In this document: positions 54,553-63,626 of the stretch, in pieces
Layout: the number at the start of each line of letters is the position of its first letter
How positions within the stretch are numbered: the stretch's first letter is position 1
Assembly: GCA_021845685.1 (NCBI GenBank)
Contig: JAJZVN010000001.1
Location: forward strand, 164,573-228,198
DNA: 63,626 nt
Direction of reading: 5' to 3'
From: a bacterium
GTDB taxonomy: Bacteria; SZUA-79; Acidulodesulfobacterales; Acidulodesulfobacteraceae
Notes under the pieces: model-generated
The model's input: the letters and a program-made list of their open reading frames with translations, nothing else
The model's database searches: none
What the model was told of the DNA's origin: nothing
Program-made: the position numbers and the translations under genes

Positions 54553-55626
54553 ATGAGCTCAGGCGGTTTATTTATTAATTCAAATCAGTCTGCAATAATT
54601 GCGGAAAACAATCTTCAAAACACTTCAAATGCTTTAGGTCAATCTCTTCAAAGACTTTCAAGCGGTTTAAGAATAACCAGCGCCAGTGTTGATCCTGCAG
54701 GTTATGAAATTGCTCAGGGGTTAAATTCCACAAATCTCGGTATTAATCAGGCAACAAGAAATGCCAACAATGCTAATTCTTTAGTTGCTATTGCTTCAGG
54801 CGGTTTATCTACTATTCAGGGTATGCTTGGAACAATGCAGACATTAGCGACGGAAGCTGCTAACGGAACTACAAGCAGTCAAGATGCACAGGCTATTAAC
54901 AGTGAATATAATCAGTTAGCTTCTGAAATTACACAGCTATCGCAATCCAACCAATTTAACGGACTTCATTTGCTAGATGCTGGAAGCGGAAGCGCGTATG
55001 TTACGGTTGCAAGTGCTGGAGGCACTATTGAAGCGGCGACGGCAGGCACTTTTAGTTTTCAAATAGGTTATAACGCAAACACAGCTACAAATCGAATAGC
55101 TGTATCTATCAGCGGTACACAGGCATCACAATTGGGTATGAACGCGGGAACTGTCATTTTATCTTCAGGCAGCACAGTTATGACCGCCACAGAATTTATT
55201 TCGCTCTCAGGTATAAATTATTATTCAGCAGGAACGGGCGGCGGCGTTTCAACTTTAGGCAACCTGGGTACATATACCACCTTTAATGCTGCAGGAACTA
55301 CTAATTTAGGTGCTACTCAAACTTCGGTTGACTTATTATCAACAGGCGATGCTTTAACGGCTCTTAGTGCCGTTCAGGCTGCAAACGTTCAGGTTGCTGG
55401 AATGAGCGGTCAGTTAGGTTCTTATGAAAACAGAGTTACTCAGATTTTAAATAATCTGCAGACCGAAGGACAAAATACTCAGGCTGCATATTCTCAGATT
55501 ATGGATGTCAATTTTGCATCGCAAATGGCAACATATACATTGCAGTCTACTCTTGCCCAATCCGGCGAAGCTATGCTTGCTCAGGCAAATTTAGTACCGC
55601 AGGGTTTATTAACATTACTTAGATAA
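54553..55626 (+). CDS. fliC: Flagellin
   Basis: This is the filament protein of 357 residues. The N-terminal D0/D1 part (ALGQSLQRLSSGLRITSASVDPAGYEIAQGL) and C-terminal part (QIMDVNFASQMATYTLQSTLAQSGEAMLAQAN) are conserved, with a short variable centre rich in Thr/Ser/Gly suitable for O-glycosylation. The filament genes flaG, fliD and fliS and two glycosyltransferases follow. No convincing sigma-28 promoter was found. Confidence 0.95.
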   Translation: MSSGGLFINSNQSAIIAENNLQNTSNALGQSLQRLSSGLRITSASVDPAGYEIAQGLNSTNLGINQATRNANNANSLVAIASGGLSTIQGMLGTMQTLATEAANGTTSSQDAQAINSEYNQLASEITQLSQSNQFNGLHLLDAGSGSAYVTVASAGGTIEAATAGTFSFQIGYNANTATNRIAVSISGTQASQLGMNAGTVILSSGSTVMTATEFISLSGINYYSAGTGGGVSTLGNLGTYTTFNAAGTTNLGATQTSVDLLSTGDALTALSAVQAANVQVAGMSGQLGSYENRVTQILNNLQTEGQNTQAAYSQIMDVNFASQMATYTLQSTLAQSGEAMLAQANLVPQGLLTLLR

Positions 55627-55671
55627 TTCAGGAAAGAGATTTTAAGTAAAATATTTAAGATGTTTATTTCA

Positions 55672-55729
55672 GGGACCGGATATAATTTATTTATTTATTA
55701 ATATTTATTTAATAAATATTCCGGTCTCT
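55672..55729 (+). terminator. Hairpin terminator after flagellin
   Basis: GGGACCGGA pairs with TCCGGTCTC over a long AT-rich, partly self-complementary loop. It lies 46 nt after the stop. The GGACCGGA stem is also used after htrA. Confidence 0.7.
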
Positions 55730-55775
55730 GAATTTTAAGGATAATTAAAGATAAATATACCAAGGTGTTATTGTC

Positions 55776-56201
55776 ATGAATACAATAAATACTTCAATTA
55801 ACGGACAAGAAATAAATTCAGTTTTATATTCGGTAAATCAACACGGTAATAGCATGGTTGCCAAAAATACTAATAGCTCTAATATTAATAATGTTAATAA
55901 TATTCAAAATAGTGTAGGAAACGGTTACAATAATCGTAATAATAAAGAATCGATTAACAAAAATCAGGTAAATTTACAGAATGGAGAAAAAAAAATAAAT
56001 GCCCAAATTTCTAAAAATATAAACCCTTCGCCTATGCTGACTACGGCTTATATTTTAAAATGGAACGGCACATATAACGGAACGGTATTGAATATCGTTG
56101 ATTTAAAAACAGGCAAAGTAACCGGAACAATACCTCCGAGCGAGGTATTGAAATATATAAAAAATTATCAAAAAGGAATGTTGTATAAAAAAGAAATTTA
56201 A
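55776..56201 (+). CDS. flaG: FlaG-like flagellar protein
   Basis: The C-terminal third (TVLNIVDLKTGKVTGTIPPSEVLKYIKNYQKGMLY) matches the FlaG pattern (VVD...TGEV...IPPEEVLKL). The first 90 residues are an Asn-rich variable region. Position between flagellin and fliD supports the call. FlaG affects filament length in other bacteria. Confidence 0.8.
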   Translation: MNTINTSINGQEINSVLYSVNQHGNSMVAKNTNSSNINNVNNIQNSVGNGYNNRNNKESINKNQVNLQNGEKKINAQISKNINPSPMLTTAYILKWNGTYNGTVLNIVDLKTGKVTGTIPPSEVLKYIKNYQKGMLYKKEI

Positions 56202-56339
56202 TTGTTTAATTATATTATATTATATTATTGACAGCTAATATAATAAATATAGAAAATTAAAGTATATTTTATAATATTAATATTCAAATAAAATCTTATG
56301 ATATAAATATTTGATTATAAATAAAGAGGTTTATATATT

Positions 56340-58100
56340 ATGTCAATATCAAGTCTTCAGCAAACATCGTCATATCCCAATCAGGGTCTTATAACTATGG
56401 GGACGGGACCTGCTTCAGGAATAAATTATAGCCAGATTTTGTCGGCGCTTCAGCAGTATCTATCAGAGCCTATAACCGTTTTACAGACAGAATCGGGAGT
56501 TTATAATATTCAGTTATCTGCTTGGCAGACAATCGGAAAGGATTTAACTAATTTAAACAGCGCAGCTCAGGCATTGGCAAGCCCAAGTCTGATGCAATCA
56601 TATACAGCCACTCCAAGCAATTCTTCCGTTGCAACGGCGACTGCTTCTTCATCTGCTCTTCCGGGAACATACTCATTTACCGTAAATCAGCTTGCGCAGG
56701 CTAACGAAATAGGTTCTCAGGGAGTTGCTTCTACTTCAACGACCGTAGCAGGTTCAGGAACGGGAACATTTAATATAACCGTAAACGGAACGACGACTGA
56801 TGTGACTTTAAATTCAACGACTGGATATACATTGTCCGATTTAGCCCAGACTATTAACAATTCTAATGCAGGCGTGAGCGCTGCTATAATTAACGATGGC
56901 AGCGCAAATAGTCCGTATAGATTGGTTTTGACAAGCAACACAACAGGAACTAATAGTGCCATTTCTATAACTAATAATTTATCGGCAGGCACGGTAAATT
57001 TAAATTTAAATTCAACATCTATCAACCCAACATATGCGACAGGCACTCTTGGTTCGGGAGATACTTTGCCTGCATCGGCAGGGACATATACAGGGACGCA
57101 AACTCAAACATATAATTTTTCCGTAGCCAGCGGAGGTACTGTCGGAACTAATGCAATAACGATAGATTGGACAAATTCATCCGGTCAATCAGGTAATTTT
57201 ACGGTTCCGTCAACTGAAACAGGAACGACTTCATATTATATTGACGGAGCTACTTCTTCAAATTCTACCAATAGCGGCATTGAACTCAGTCTTACAAACG
57301 GAACTACTTTAGCGGCAGGAGACAAATTTGCATTAGACGCGTTTAATCCTCAAATGGCTGCGGCTCAAAATGCAGTGATAAATTATGGCAACGACTATAT
57401 TCAAAGCCAGACAAACACGGTTAGCAATGCTATACCCGGCGTTACATTAAGCCTTGCGTCGACCGGCTCAGATACCGTTACGGTTGCTTTAAACAACAGT
57501 TCTATAAATTCTGCCGTAAGCAGTTTTGTTTCAAGTTATAATCAGCTTATAACCGATATTAATTCTCAGCTGCAGTATAACACTACAAATAAATCATCGG
57601 GACCGCTTGGCGGAAGCGCCACTCTTCAAAATCTAAAAAGTTCTTTAATGTCTTTTATAGCTCAAGAAGCTCCGGGATTGACTGGAAATAACGGACTTGC
57701 GTCAACTTACGGTTTAACTCAGGATACTTCAGGAAGCGGAAAATTAAGTTTTAATTCCTCAACACTTGATTCAATTCTCACATCTAATCCGTCTCAGGCG
57801 CAGCAATATTTTAGTTCATTGTTTGACGGTTCTCCGACGGCAAACGGAGTTGCAGGTTCAGGAGGTATGATAAATTTTCTTAATACCTATACTAACCCCG
57901 CAAACGGCATTATTTTAGACAAAACAAACAGTATTAACAGCGAAATAACTAATCTGAGTAATCAAATTTCGCTTCAGCAGGCGAATGTCCAGGAACAAAT
58001 GGGGATGTATGCCAAAGAATTTTCTCAGCTTGAATCATATATAGGACAAATGCAATCAACAAGTAACTCTTTGACAAATGAGATCAACCAGCTGCCTTAA
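56340..58100 (+). CDS. fliD: Flagellar hook-associated protein 2 (filament cap)
   Basis: FliD caps the filament and folds exported flagellin. The N-terminus SGINYSQILSALQQYLSEPI and the FSVASG and FSSLFDGSPTANG segments fit. The C-terminal helices (ISLQQANVQEQMGMYAKEFSQLESYIGQM) are typical. The 586-residue protein has an extended Thr/Ser/Asn-rich middle domain. Confidence 0.93.
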   Translation: MSISSLQQTSSYPNQGLITMGTGPASGINYSQILSALQQYLSEPITVLQTESGVYNIQLSAWQTIGKDLTNLNSAAQALASPSLMQSYTATPSNSSVATATASSSALPGTYSFTVNQLAQANEIGSQGVASTSTTVAGSGTGTFNITVNGTTTDVTLNSTTGYTLSDLAQTINNSNAGVSAAIINDGSANSPYRLVLTSNTTGTNSAISITNNLSAGTVNLNLNSTSINPTYATGTLGSGDTLPASAGTYTGTQTQTYNFSVASGGTVGTNAITIDWTNSSGQSGNFTVPSTETGTTSYYIDGATSSNSTNSGIELSLTNGTTLAAGDKFALDAFNPQMAAAQNAVINYGNDYIQSQTNTVSNAIPGVTLSLASTGSDTVTVALNNSSINSAVSSFVSSYNQLITDINSQLQYNTTNKSSGPLGGSATLQNLKSSLMSFIAQEAPGLTGNNGLASTYGLTQDTSGSGKLSFNSSTLDSILTSNPSQAQQYFSSLFDGSPTANGVAGSGGMINFLNTYTNPANGIILDKTNSINSEITNLSNQISLQQANVQEQMGMYAKEFSQLESYIGQMQSTSNSLTNEINQLP

Positions 58101-58336
58101 AGTTTTAATTTAATTAGAATTAAAAAATAGAAAAATAATATTAACAAATTAAACGAGAAAGTGCTAACTGATTAATTTCAATAAAAATTAACTTATTATG
58201 CTTATTATATTAGTTAAATTTTATAATTACTCAGTTTTATTAAGTTAAGTCAAGTTAATAAAACTAAATATTAAAAAATTTATATAATAATAAATATTAT
58301 TTATATTATTAAATAATATTAAAATATACTTAAAAC

Positions 58337-58813
58337 ATGGAGCAAGAAATAATGGAAAAGAAATTAACTTCTTATGATGAAATGAATGTTAATACCGCCG
58401 ATCAGGGAAAACTCATTTTAATGGCTTATGAAGGGACAATAAATTTTATTAAATTAGCAAAGGAAAGATTGTCCGTAAACGATTTCGCAGGAAAATCAAT
58501 TAATATTTCCAACGCTGTTGCGATAATTAATGAATTACGTTCAAGAATAGATATTGAAAAAGGCGGAGAAACGGCAAAAAATTTAGATAAATTATATATA
58601 TTTATATCTATGCATTTGACTACGGCTAATTTAAAAAAAGATGTTTATAAAATGGATGAAGCAGTTTCAATTTTAGAAAATCTATATAACGGCTGGGTAA
58701 AGATTATAGAAATTGAAAATAAGAAAAAAGCGCAGGATAGACAGGGTATAAATTTAGACAACAGCAATGCTGCCATAATGTCATCGGAATCATTTGTCCA
58801 TGTCTCTGTTTAA
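58337..58813 (+). CDS. fliS: Flagellin export chaperone FliS
   Basis: This 158-residue four-helix chaperone keeps flagellin unpolymerised. NTADQGKLILMAYEGTINFIKLAKERL and NAVAIINELRSRIDIEKGGE match the family. Its 3' end overlaps the following glycosyltransferase gene, which suggests coupled expression. Confidence 0.92.
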   Translation: MEQEIMEKKLTSYDEMNVNTADQGKLILMAYEGTINFIKLAKERLSVNDFAGKSINISNAVAIINELRSRIDIEKGGETAKNLDKLYIFISMHLTTANLKKDVYKMDEAVSILENLYNGWVKIIEIENKKKAQDRQGINLDNSNAAIMSSESFVHVSV

Positions 58814-60932
58814 AAAGTCTCTGCTTAAAAATATAATTTTATTGCAAACAAGAAGAATAGGGGATTTATTTCAAACTAAACCGTTAATTGATAACCTGCT
58901 TGAAAAATTTAATTATCAGTGCAATATATTGATAGTAGTTGATGACAATTTTAAAAATATACAGAATAATTTTAATCAAAATATAAAATTAATAGGAAAA
59001 AAAGAGTTTTATAAATATTATTATAATAATTATATTGCAATCAATGAAATAGATAATATTGCGTTGTTTCGATTAAATTATGATAATCATGATAATGATA
59101 ATGATAATAAAGTCAATAATAATTTCAATATCGGCGGTGCTAACGATAAGCGTGCCCATAAATATTGCAGATATAGCGAAAATAACGATATCTTTTTTGG
59201 CGTTAAAAAAATAAACAATAATTTAAAAATTGATGAAATATATTTTTATGAAGCTATAAATTTAAATTTTGACATTATCAATTCTTTAATTTTAAATACG
59301 ATAGAAGCTGAGCATAAATATGGGTTTATAAGCTGCGGAAAAAGCTATAAAAAAAAAGAAATTATTTGTCGCAGCAAAGCTGCTAATTATTTTTATAATA
59401 CTGTTAGATATAGAAACCAAAATAGAATTAATATCGTAGATATATTTTCCTTGATAGGCTCAGGAAAGTACTATTCTAAAAATTGCAGTTTTAATTCCTT
59501 AAAATTAAAAAAATTATTACCTGATTTAAATTCAAATAAAAATAAAAAATCTAAAAAATCTCAAAAAATAAAATCCGATAAATTAAGATTTTTGTTTGCT
59601 CCCGCCTCCAGTAATCCAAAAAGAGATTGGCCTGTTGAAGAATATATAATACTTGCAGGGCTTATTGCCCAAATTTTTAAATTCGAAATTATACTTCTCG
59701 GAACGCAAAAAGAAACCGAAATTGCATATAAAATCAAAAATAGCTTTAAATTAAATCAAGATAATCAAGCTAATCAAGATAACAAAGACAATCAGGACAA
59801 CAAAGACAATAAAAATAATAATGTAAATGTCGGTAAATTAAACGCAAATAACGCAAATAATATAATTGACCTAACAGGCAGGACAGATTTAAATGAATTA
59901 ATTGATATAATGCAAACAGGGGATTTGATTATATCTCCAGACACAGGACTTCTTCAAATAGCAAACGCATTAGAACTTGATTCTATTTCAATTTTTTTAG
60001 GCAATGCGAATATATATGAAACGGGACCTTATTTTAACGGAGCTTTCGCAATAAGCCCGATAGAATATTGCTATCCTTGTATAGAACATGCTAAATGCGA
60101 TAAGAATTATGCATGTAAAAATAATATAAAAGCAGGCGATATTTTTAATTTAATAAAAATAAAATTATACGAAAAATATAAATCCGATATTAGTAAATAT
60201 GTTTTAAATAATAATAATAACGATAATAACAATAACTATAATAACTATAATAATGATAACGGCGGCGAAGATAAAATTAACTATAATTCCTATTCTAAAT
60301 GTAAAAGGTTAATTAAAGAAGCATTAAATAAAAAAAAATTTAATGTGTATAAATGCGATACATCTTTTTCTATTTCATACGCAGGCTTTTTTAAGCTAAA
60401 GCCTGAAAAAAATGATTTAATAGCAGAAATTCTAAAATATTCTTGGATAAATTTATTTGTTTTTGATATAAATAATAAAATATCTTATGAAAATGCTGTG
60501 AAAAATATCAAAAAAAAATATTTAATAAAATCAATAAAAAAAGAAAAAGAAAATTATTCGAATAATTATAAAAAAAATAAAGATAAAAACAAAGATTATA
60601 ACAATGACCGTCATTGCATAAATAATAAAATAGAAAAAGACTTTAATTATATTAAAGATATTTTTAAAAATGCCCAAAAAGTTAATGACATAGAAGATGA
60701 AAAAACAAAGCAATATGATCTGGAAAATTTTAAGAATTTTTTAATGAATTTTAAAGAAAATTATTTTGAATATTCGGTAATATTTGATTATTTTATTTAT
60801 GAATTTGAATATATTTTAAAGAATAAATCGCATAATGACAATAGCAATGACAATAGCAATTTTAAATATATTTTTGACGATATAATTTATATTATTGATT
60901 TCGGTCTTATAATTTTGGATAATTTAGTTTAG
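58800..60932 (+). CDS. Glycosyltransferase family 9 (heptosyltransferase-like) with Asn-rich insertions
   Basis: The protein is 710 residues if started at ATG 58800, which overlaps fliS by 14 nt; an in-frame TTG at 58794 is less likely. N-terminal ILLQTRRIGDLFQTKPLIDNL and central FAPASSNPKRDWPVEEYIIL, IIDLTGRTDLNELIDIMQ and LIISPDTGLLQIANAL are GT9 features. FLGNANIYETGPY and the CYPCIEHAKCDKNYAC cluster follow. It is about twice the usual length through Asn/Lys/Asp-rich insertions and an extra C-terminal region of 240 residues. A role in flagellin glycosylation is inferred from position. Confidence 0.85.
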   Translation: MSLFKKSLLKNIILLQTRRIGDLFQTKPLIDNLLEKFNYQCNILIVVDDNFKNIQNNFNQNIKLIGKKEFYKYYYNNYIAINEIDNIALFRLNYDNHDNDNDNKVNNNFNIGGANDKRAHKYCRYSENNDIFFGVKKINNNLKIDEIYFYEAINLNFDIINSLILNTIEAEHKYGFISCGKSYKKKEIICRSKAANYFYNTVRYRNQNRINIVDIFSLIGSGKYYSKNCSFNSLKLKKLLPDLNSNKNKKSKKSQKIKSDKLRFLFAPASSNPKRDWPVEEYIILAGLIAQIFKFEIILLGTQKETEIAYKIKNSFKLNQDNQANQDNKDNQDNKDNKNNNVNVGKLNANNANNIIDLTGRTDLNELIDIMQTGDLIISPDTGLLQIANALELDSISIFLGNANIYETGPYFNGAFAISPIEYCYPCIEHAKCDKNYACKNNIKAGDIFNLIKIKLYEKYKSDISKYVLNNNNNDNNNNYNNYNNDNGGEDKINYNSYSKCKRLIKEALNKKKFNVYKCDTSFSISYAGFFKLKPEKNDLIAEILKYSWINLFVFDINNKISYENAVKNIKKKYLIKSIKKEKENYSNNYKKNKDKNKDYNNDRHCINNKIEKDFNYIKDIFKNAQKVNDIEDEKTKQYDLENFKNFLMNFKENYFEYSVIFDYFIYEFEYILKNKSHNDNSNDNSNFKYIFDDIIYIIDFGLIILDNLV

Positions 60933-61000
60933 GATTACAACATACTAAAAATTAATTAAAAAATTATTCTTGTCTTAAAATTGTAGATAGAAAATTTATT

Positions 61001-61027
61001 CTGGATTCCTGCTTTCGCAGGAATGAC
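61001..61027. repeat. Solo 27-nt hairpin unit
   Basis: This is identical to the right terminal unit of the GIY-YIG mini-element (starts CTGGATTCCTGC). It stands alone between the two glycosyltransferase genes, without a partner unit or terminal repeats. Confidence 0.9.
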
Positions 61028-61030
61028 ACC

Positions 61031-61205
61031 TATAATTACATATAAAGTCATTATTTTAAATAACATATAATTACATATAAAATTATTATTTTAAATAACA
61101 TATAATTACATATAAAATTATTATTTTAAATAACATATAATTACATATAAAGTTATTATTTCAAATAACATATAATTACATATAAAGTTATTATTTCATT
61201 AAAAT
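61031..61205 (+). repeat. 35-bp tandem repeat, five units
   Basis: Units beginning TATAATTACATATAAAG start at 61031, 61066, 61101, 61136 and 61171 with few differences. The array begins 3 nt after the solo hairpin unit and ends just before the next gene. Confidence 0.95.
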
Positions 61206-61226
61206 TATTTGGTAAGGAAAATTATA

Positions 61227-63383
61227 ATGAATTATTTAGAAAAGAATCTTAAAATTATCAAAAAAATTGACGAAGAGTTATTTGATATTTTAATTGATTT
61301 TCAAGATGAAAAAAAAATTAAAAATAAATTAAAGCATAAACATAATAATAACGGCAATTTAAACTTTTTAAAAAATTATAATATTTATAAAAACGCAAAA
61401 GATGATACAAACGACCTGAATAATATTAATGATAATATAAATGTAAGCGTATTAGATACAAAAAAAGATAGTCTTAAAAGTATAAAAATAAATAATATCA
61501 CTATTCATTCCACATATGACCCTATAAATGAATCAAAAAAAATAATAAGTTCTTATCTCTCTGCTCTGGTTTTTAAACCTGAAAGTTTTCTTATTTTTGG
61601 TTTGGGGTGCGGATATCATGTAAGAGAAATGATAAAGACAATAAATAATTTTAATTACGGCGACAGTGCAGATAAAGATAATACTAACGGGTCAAATACA
61701 TTAAATAACAATTTAAATAACAATTTAAATAATGATGTCGACAATATTAATGTAAACAATATAATAAATAAAACTATAATAAATAAAACTATAATAAATA
61801 AAATTAAAGAATTTGATAAAAAACAAATTTACATTATAGAACCTTCCATTGAATCTTTAAATGCTATTTTAAATAATTGCGACTTGTCGGACATACTGGA
61901 TTATATTAAAATTTTTGTTTTCGGTTATAATATAAATGAAGAAGATATAGAAGAGAAAGCAAATATATCGTCATTAAATACGGGCTTTTTTTCTCTTACG
62001 GGATATCAAAAAGCCTTTCCTGAATTATATAATTTTATTTTTAAAATATATAATATAAAACAGCTTTTTAATACTTCCGATTTTAAGATTACCATAGTTC
62101 AGCCGATATACGGCGGTTCTTCAACTATCGGAAATTATACGTTTAAGGCTTTTTTTGAATTGGGATATAAAGTAAATATACTTGATTTTTCTAATTTCTT
62201 TGATGCGTATAATAGTTTTGACCGGTTTACTTCAAATAAAGAACATCTTAAATTAATAAGAGACCATTTTGTCAATGTGCTCGGCGAATCTATCATCGCA
62301 AAATTACAGGATGACCCACCCGATCTAGTATTTTTTATGGCGCAATCGCCTGTTGATATTATAATCCTTAATAAGATAAGAGAGATGAATATAAAAACAG
62401 CCTACTGGTTTGTTGAAGATTTTAGATTGATGACATACTGGAAAGAGATAGCTCTTTATACCGATTATTTTTTTATTATACAAAAAGATGATTTTTTTAA
62501 AGAATTAAAGGCAATTAATTGCGATAATTTTTATTATATACCTCTCGCATGCTTACCGGCTGTCCATAGAAAATTTAATGTTTCAGAAATAAATGAAAAA
62601 GATAAAGATTACTACGGAAGCGATGTTAGCTTTGCAGGAGCAGGCTATTACAACAGAAGAAACGCATTTTTAAAATTAACCGATTACAATTTTAAAATTT
62701 GGGGAAGAGAATGGGATATGAATTCCCCGATTTCAAAATATATTCAAAATCAAAATAAAGGTTTTACCGAAGAAGAAGCTGTTAAGATTTATAACTACTC
62801 AAAAATAAATGTCAATCTTCATTCATCCGCATACCATTGGGATATTAACCCCGACGGAGATTTTTTAAATCCGAGAGTTTATGAAATATTAGGATGCGGA
62901 GGTTTCCAGATTGTTGACCATAGAAAATATATGAACGGTGAATTTGAATCAGGAAAGGATTTTATAATTTTCGAGAGCATTCCTGATTTAAGAGAAAAAA
63001 TTAATTATTATCTTAAAGATGAAAATGAAAACGAAAGATTAGAAATAGCGTCTCATGGTTATGAAACAGTCAGAAAATTTCATACTTATGAAAAAAGAAT
63101 ATCTAAAATGATGAATATTATTTTAAGCAATTCATATGATTTTTATAAGTCAAAATTTGTTAATAGAAAGGAAAATGTTAATAATGTTCTAAATTCCGTG
63201 AAGGAGAATTCTGAATTATATTATATAATATCGGAAATGGCAAACAACGGCTTAATAAATAACGACGCAATAACATTGGATGATATTGTTAGTTATATAA
63301 AGTGCGGCAGCGGCAGGCTGTCCAAAACGGAAGCTATGATATTAATGCTTCAACAAATAAAATTTAAATCTGATAATAGCTGA
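61227..63383 (+). CDS. CgeB-like glycosyltransferase with an N-terminal Rossmann-type domain
   Basis: The start is set at ATG 61227 because AAGGA (61215-61219) is well placed; an in-frame TTG at 61209 is upstream. The 718-residue product has an Asn-rich N-terminal third containing FGLGCGYHVREMIK and IYIIEPSIESLNAIL, like the nucleotide-sugar-binding part of motility accessory (Maf/DUF115) proteins. A GT-B part follows with PIYGGSSTIGNYTFKAFFELG and the CgeB-type end DVSFAGAGYYNRRNAF, INVNLHSS and NPRVYEILGCGGFQIVD. Probable flagellin glycosylation enzyme by position. Confidence 0.82.
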   Translation: MNYLEKNLKIIKKIDEELFDILIDFQDEKKIKNKLKHKHNNNGNLNFLKNYNIYKNAKDDTNDLNNINDNINVSVLDTKKDSLKSIKINNITIHSTYDPINESKKIISSYLSALVFKPESFLIFGLGCGYHVREMIKTINNFNYGDSADKDNTNGSNTLNNNLNNNLNNDVDNINVNNIINKTIINKTIINKIKEFDKKQIYIIEPSIESLNAILNNCDLSDILDYIKIFVFGYNINEEDIEEKANISSLNTGFFSLTGYQKAFPELYNFIFKIYNIKQLFNTSDFKITIVQPIYGGSSTIGNYTFKAFFELGYKVNILDFSNFFDAYNSFDRFTSNKEHLKLIRDHFVNVLGESIIAKLQDDPPDLVFFMAQSPVDIIILNKIREMNIKTAYWFVEDFRLMTYWKEIALYTDYFFIIQKDDFFKELKAINCDNFYYIPLACLPAVHRKFNVSEINEKDKDYYGSDVSFAGAGYYNRRNAFLKLTDYNFKIWGREWDMNSPISKYIQNQNKGFTEEEAVKIYNYSKINVNLHSSAYHWDINPDGDFLNPRVYEILGCGGFQIVDHRKYMNGEFESGKDFIIFESIPDLREKINYYLKDENENERLEIASHGYETVRKFHTYEKRISKMMNIILSNSYDFYKSKFVNRKENVNNVLNSVKENSELYYIISEMANNGLINNDAITLDDIVSYIKCGSGRLSKTEAMILMLQQIKFKSDNS

Positions 63384-63394
63384 TTTATAATATT

Positions 63395-63497
63395 AATAAT
63401 TTAAGATTTAATAATTTAAGATTTAATAATTTAAGATTTAATAATTTAAGATTTAATAATTTAAGATTTAATAATTTAAGATTTAAGATTTAAGATT
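63395..63497 (+). repeat. 15-bp tandem repeat at the window end
   Basis: AATAATTTAAGATTT is repeated about six times from 63395 and decays into TAAGATT repeats. The remaining bases to the window end are A/T low complexity with no gene. Confidence 0.95.
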
Positions 63498-63626
63498 AAA
63501 AAATTAAAATTTTTTATTATTTTTTACTCTACTTTATAAATCTATTAATTAATTTATTGTAAAATAATTATTTAATTCATAAATAAATATAATGCAAAAA
63601 ATTTTAATATTAAATTTTACCAGAAT

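Overview
This window is a very AT-rich bacterial chromosome segment with long, low-complexity intergenic gaps. No rRNA, tRNA, CRISPR array or intact transposase was seen. The gene set suggests a Gram-negative anaerobe or microaerophile of the deltaproteobacterial type. It has menaquinone genes of the futalosine branch, a CarD regulator, SelB, a type IV pilus alignment complex with secretin, a polar-type flagellin cluster, and a sulfur-oxidation-type heterodisulfide reductase (sHdr) cluster. The combination of sHdr, AT-richness and asparagine-rich insertions would fit acidophilic sulfur-cycling lineages such as Candidatus Acidulodesulfobacterales. That placement is an inference from recall and was not tested.

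Layout. 1-7.4 kb: end of a DUF1844 gene, clpB, a probable sigma-54-driven htrA, and selB. 7.7-12.5 kb: ubiD, ubiA, ubiX and mqnE, probably late menaquinone synthesis. 12.8-20.6 kb: carD, a YacL-type PIN/TRAM gene, gltX and ispD-ispF; a two-gene restriction-modification island flanked by 44-bp direct repeats sits between gltX and ispF. 21.3-25.9 kb: four unassigned envelope genes, two with zinc ribbons. 26-29.8 kb: a coiled-coil membrane protein and an MSHA-like minor pilin group interrupted by a small GIY-YIG mini-element. 29.9-33.8 kb: orphan antitoxin, UspA, VIT1-like and MFS genes. 34.5-43.2 kb: a ferritin-like/FNT channel fusion, the hdrC1-B1-A-hyp-C2-B2 cluster and a rubrerythrin. 43.4-49.8 kb: a lipid-linked-sugar type glycosyltransferase and pilM, pilN, a fused pilO-pilP, and pilQ. 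49.8-54.2 kb: folE2, aroC and aroK framed by two toxin-antitoxin pairs. 54.5-63.4 kb: flagellin, flaG, fliD, fliS and two large glycosyltransferases, probably a flagellin production and glycosylation unit.

Three themes run through the window. First, dispersed palindromic elements: a family with 20-bp terminal inverted repeats (six copies, four ending within 50 nt of a start codon), a second family with 24-bp terminal repeats (two copies, one nested in the first family), and a 27-nt hairpin unit shared by the first family, a solo copy and a GIY-YIG nuclease mini-element. The nuclease and hairpin pairing is the most promising candidate for an undescribed mobile system. Second, asparagine/lysine/aspartate-rich insertions occur even inside housekeeping enzymes (GltX, IspD, FolE2) and in transporter and glycosyltransferase loops. 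Third, unusual fusions: ferritin-like plus FNT, PilO plus PilP, and a DNA methyltransferase plus a degenerate SNase-like domain.
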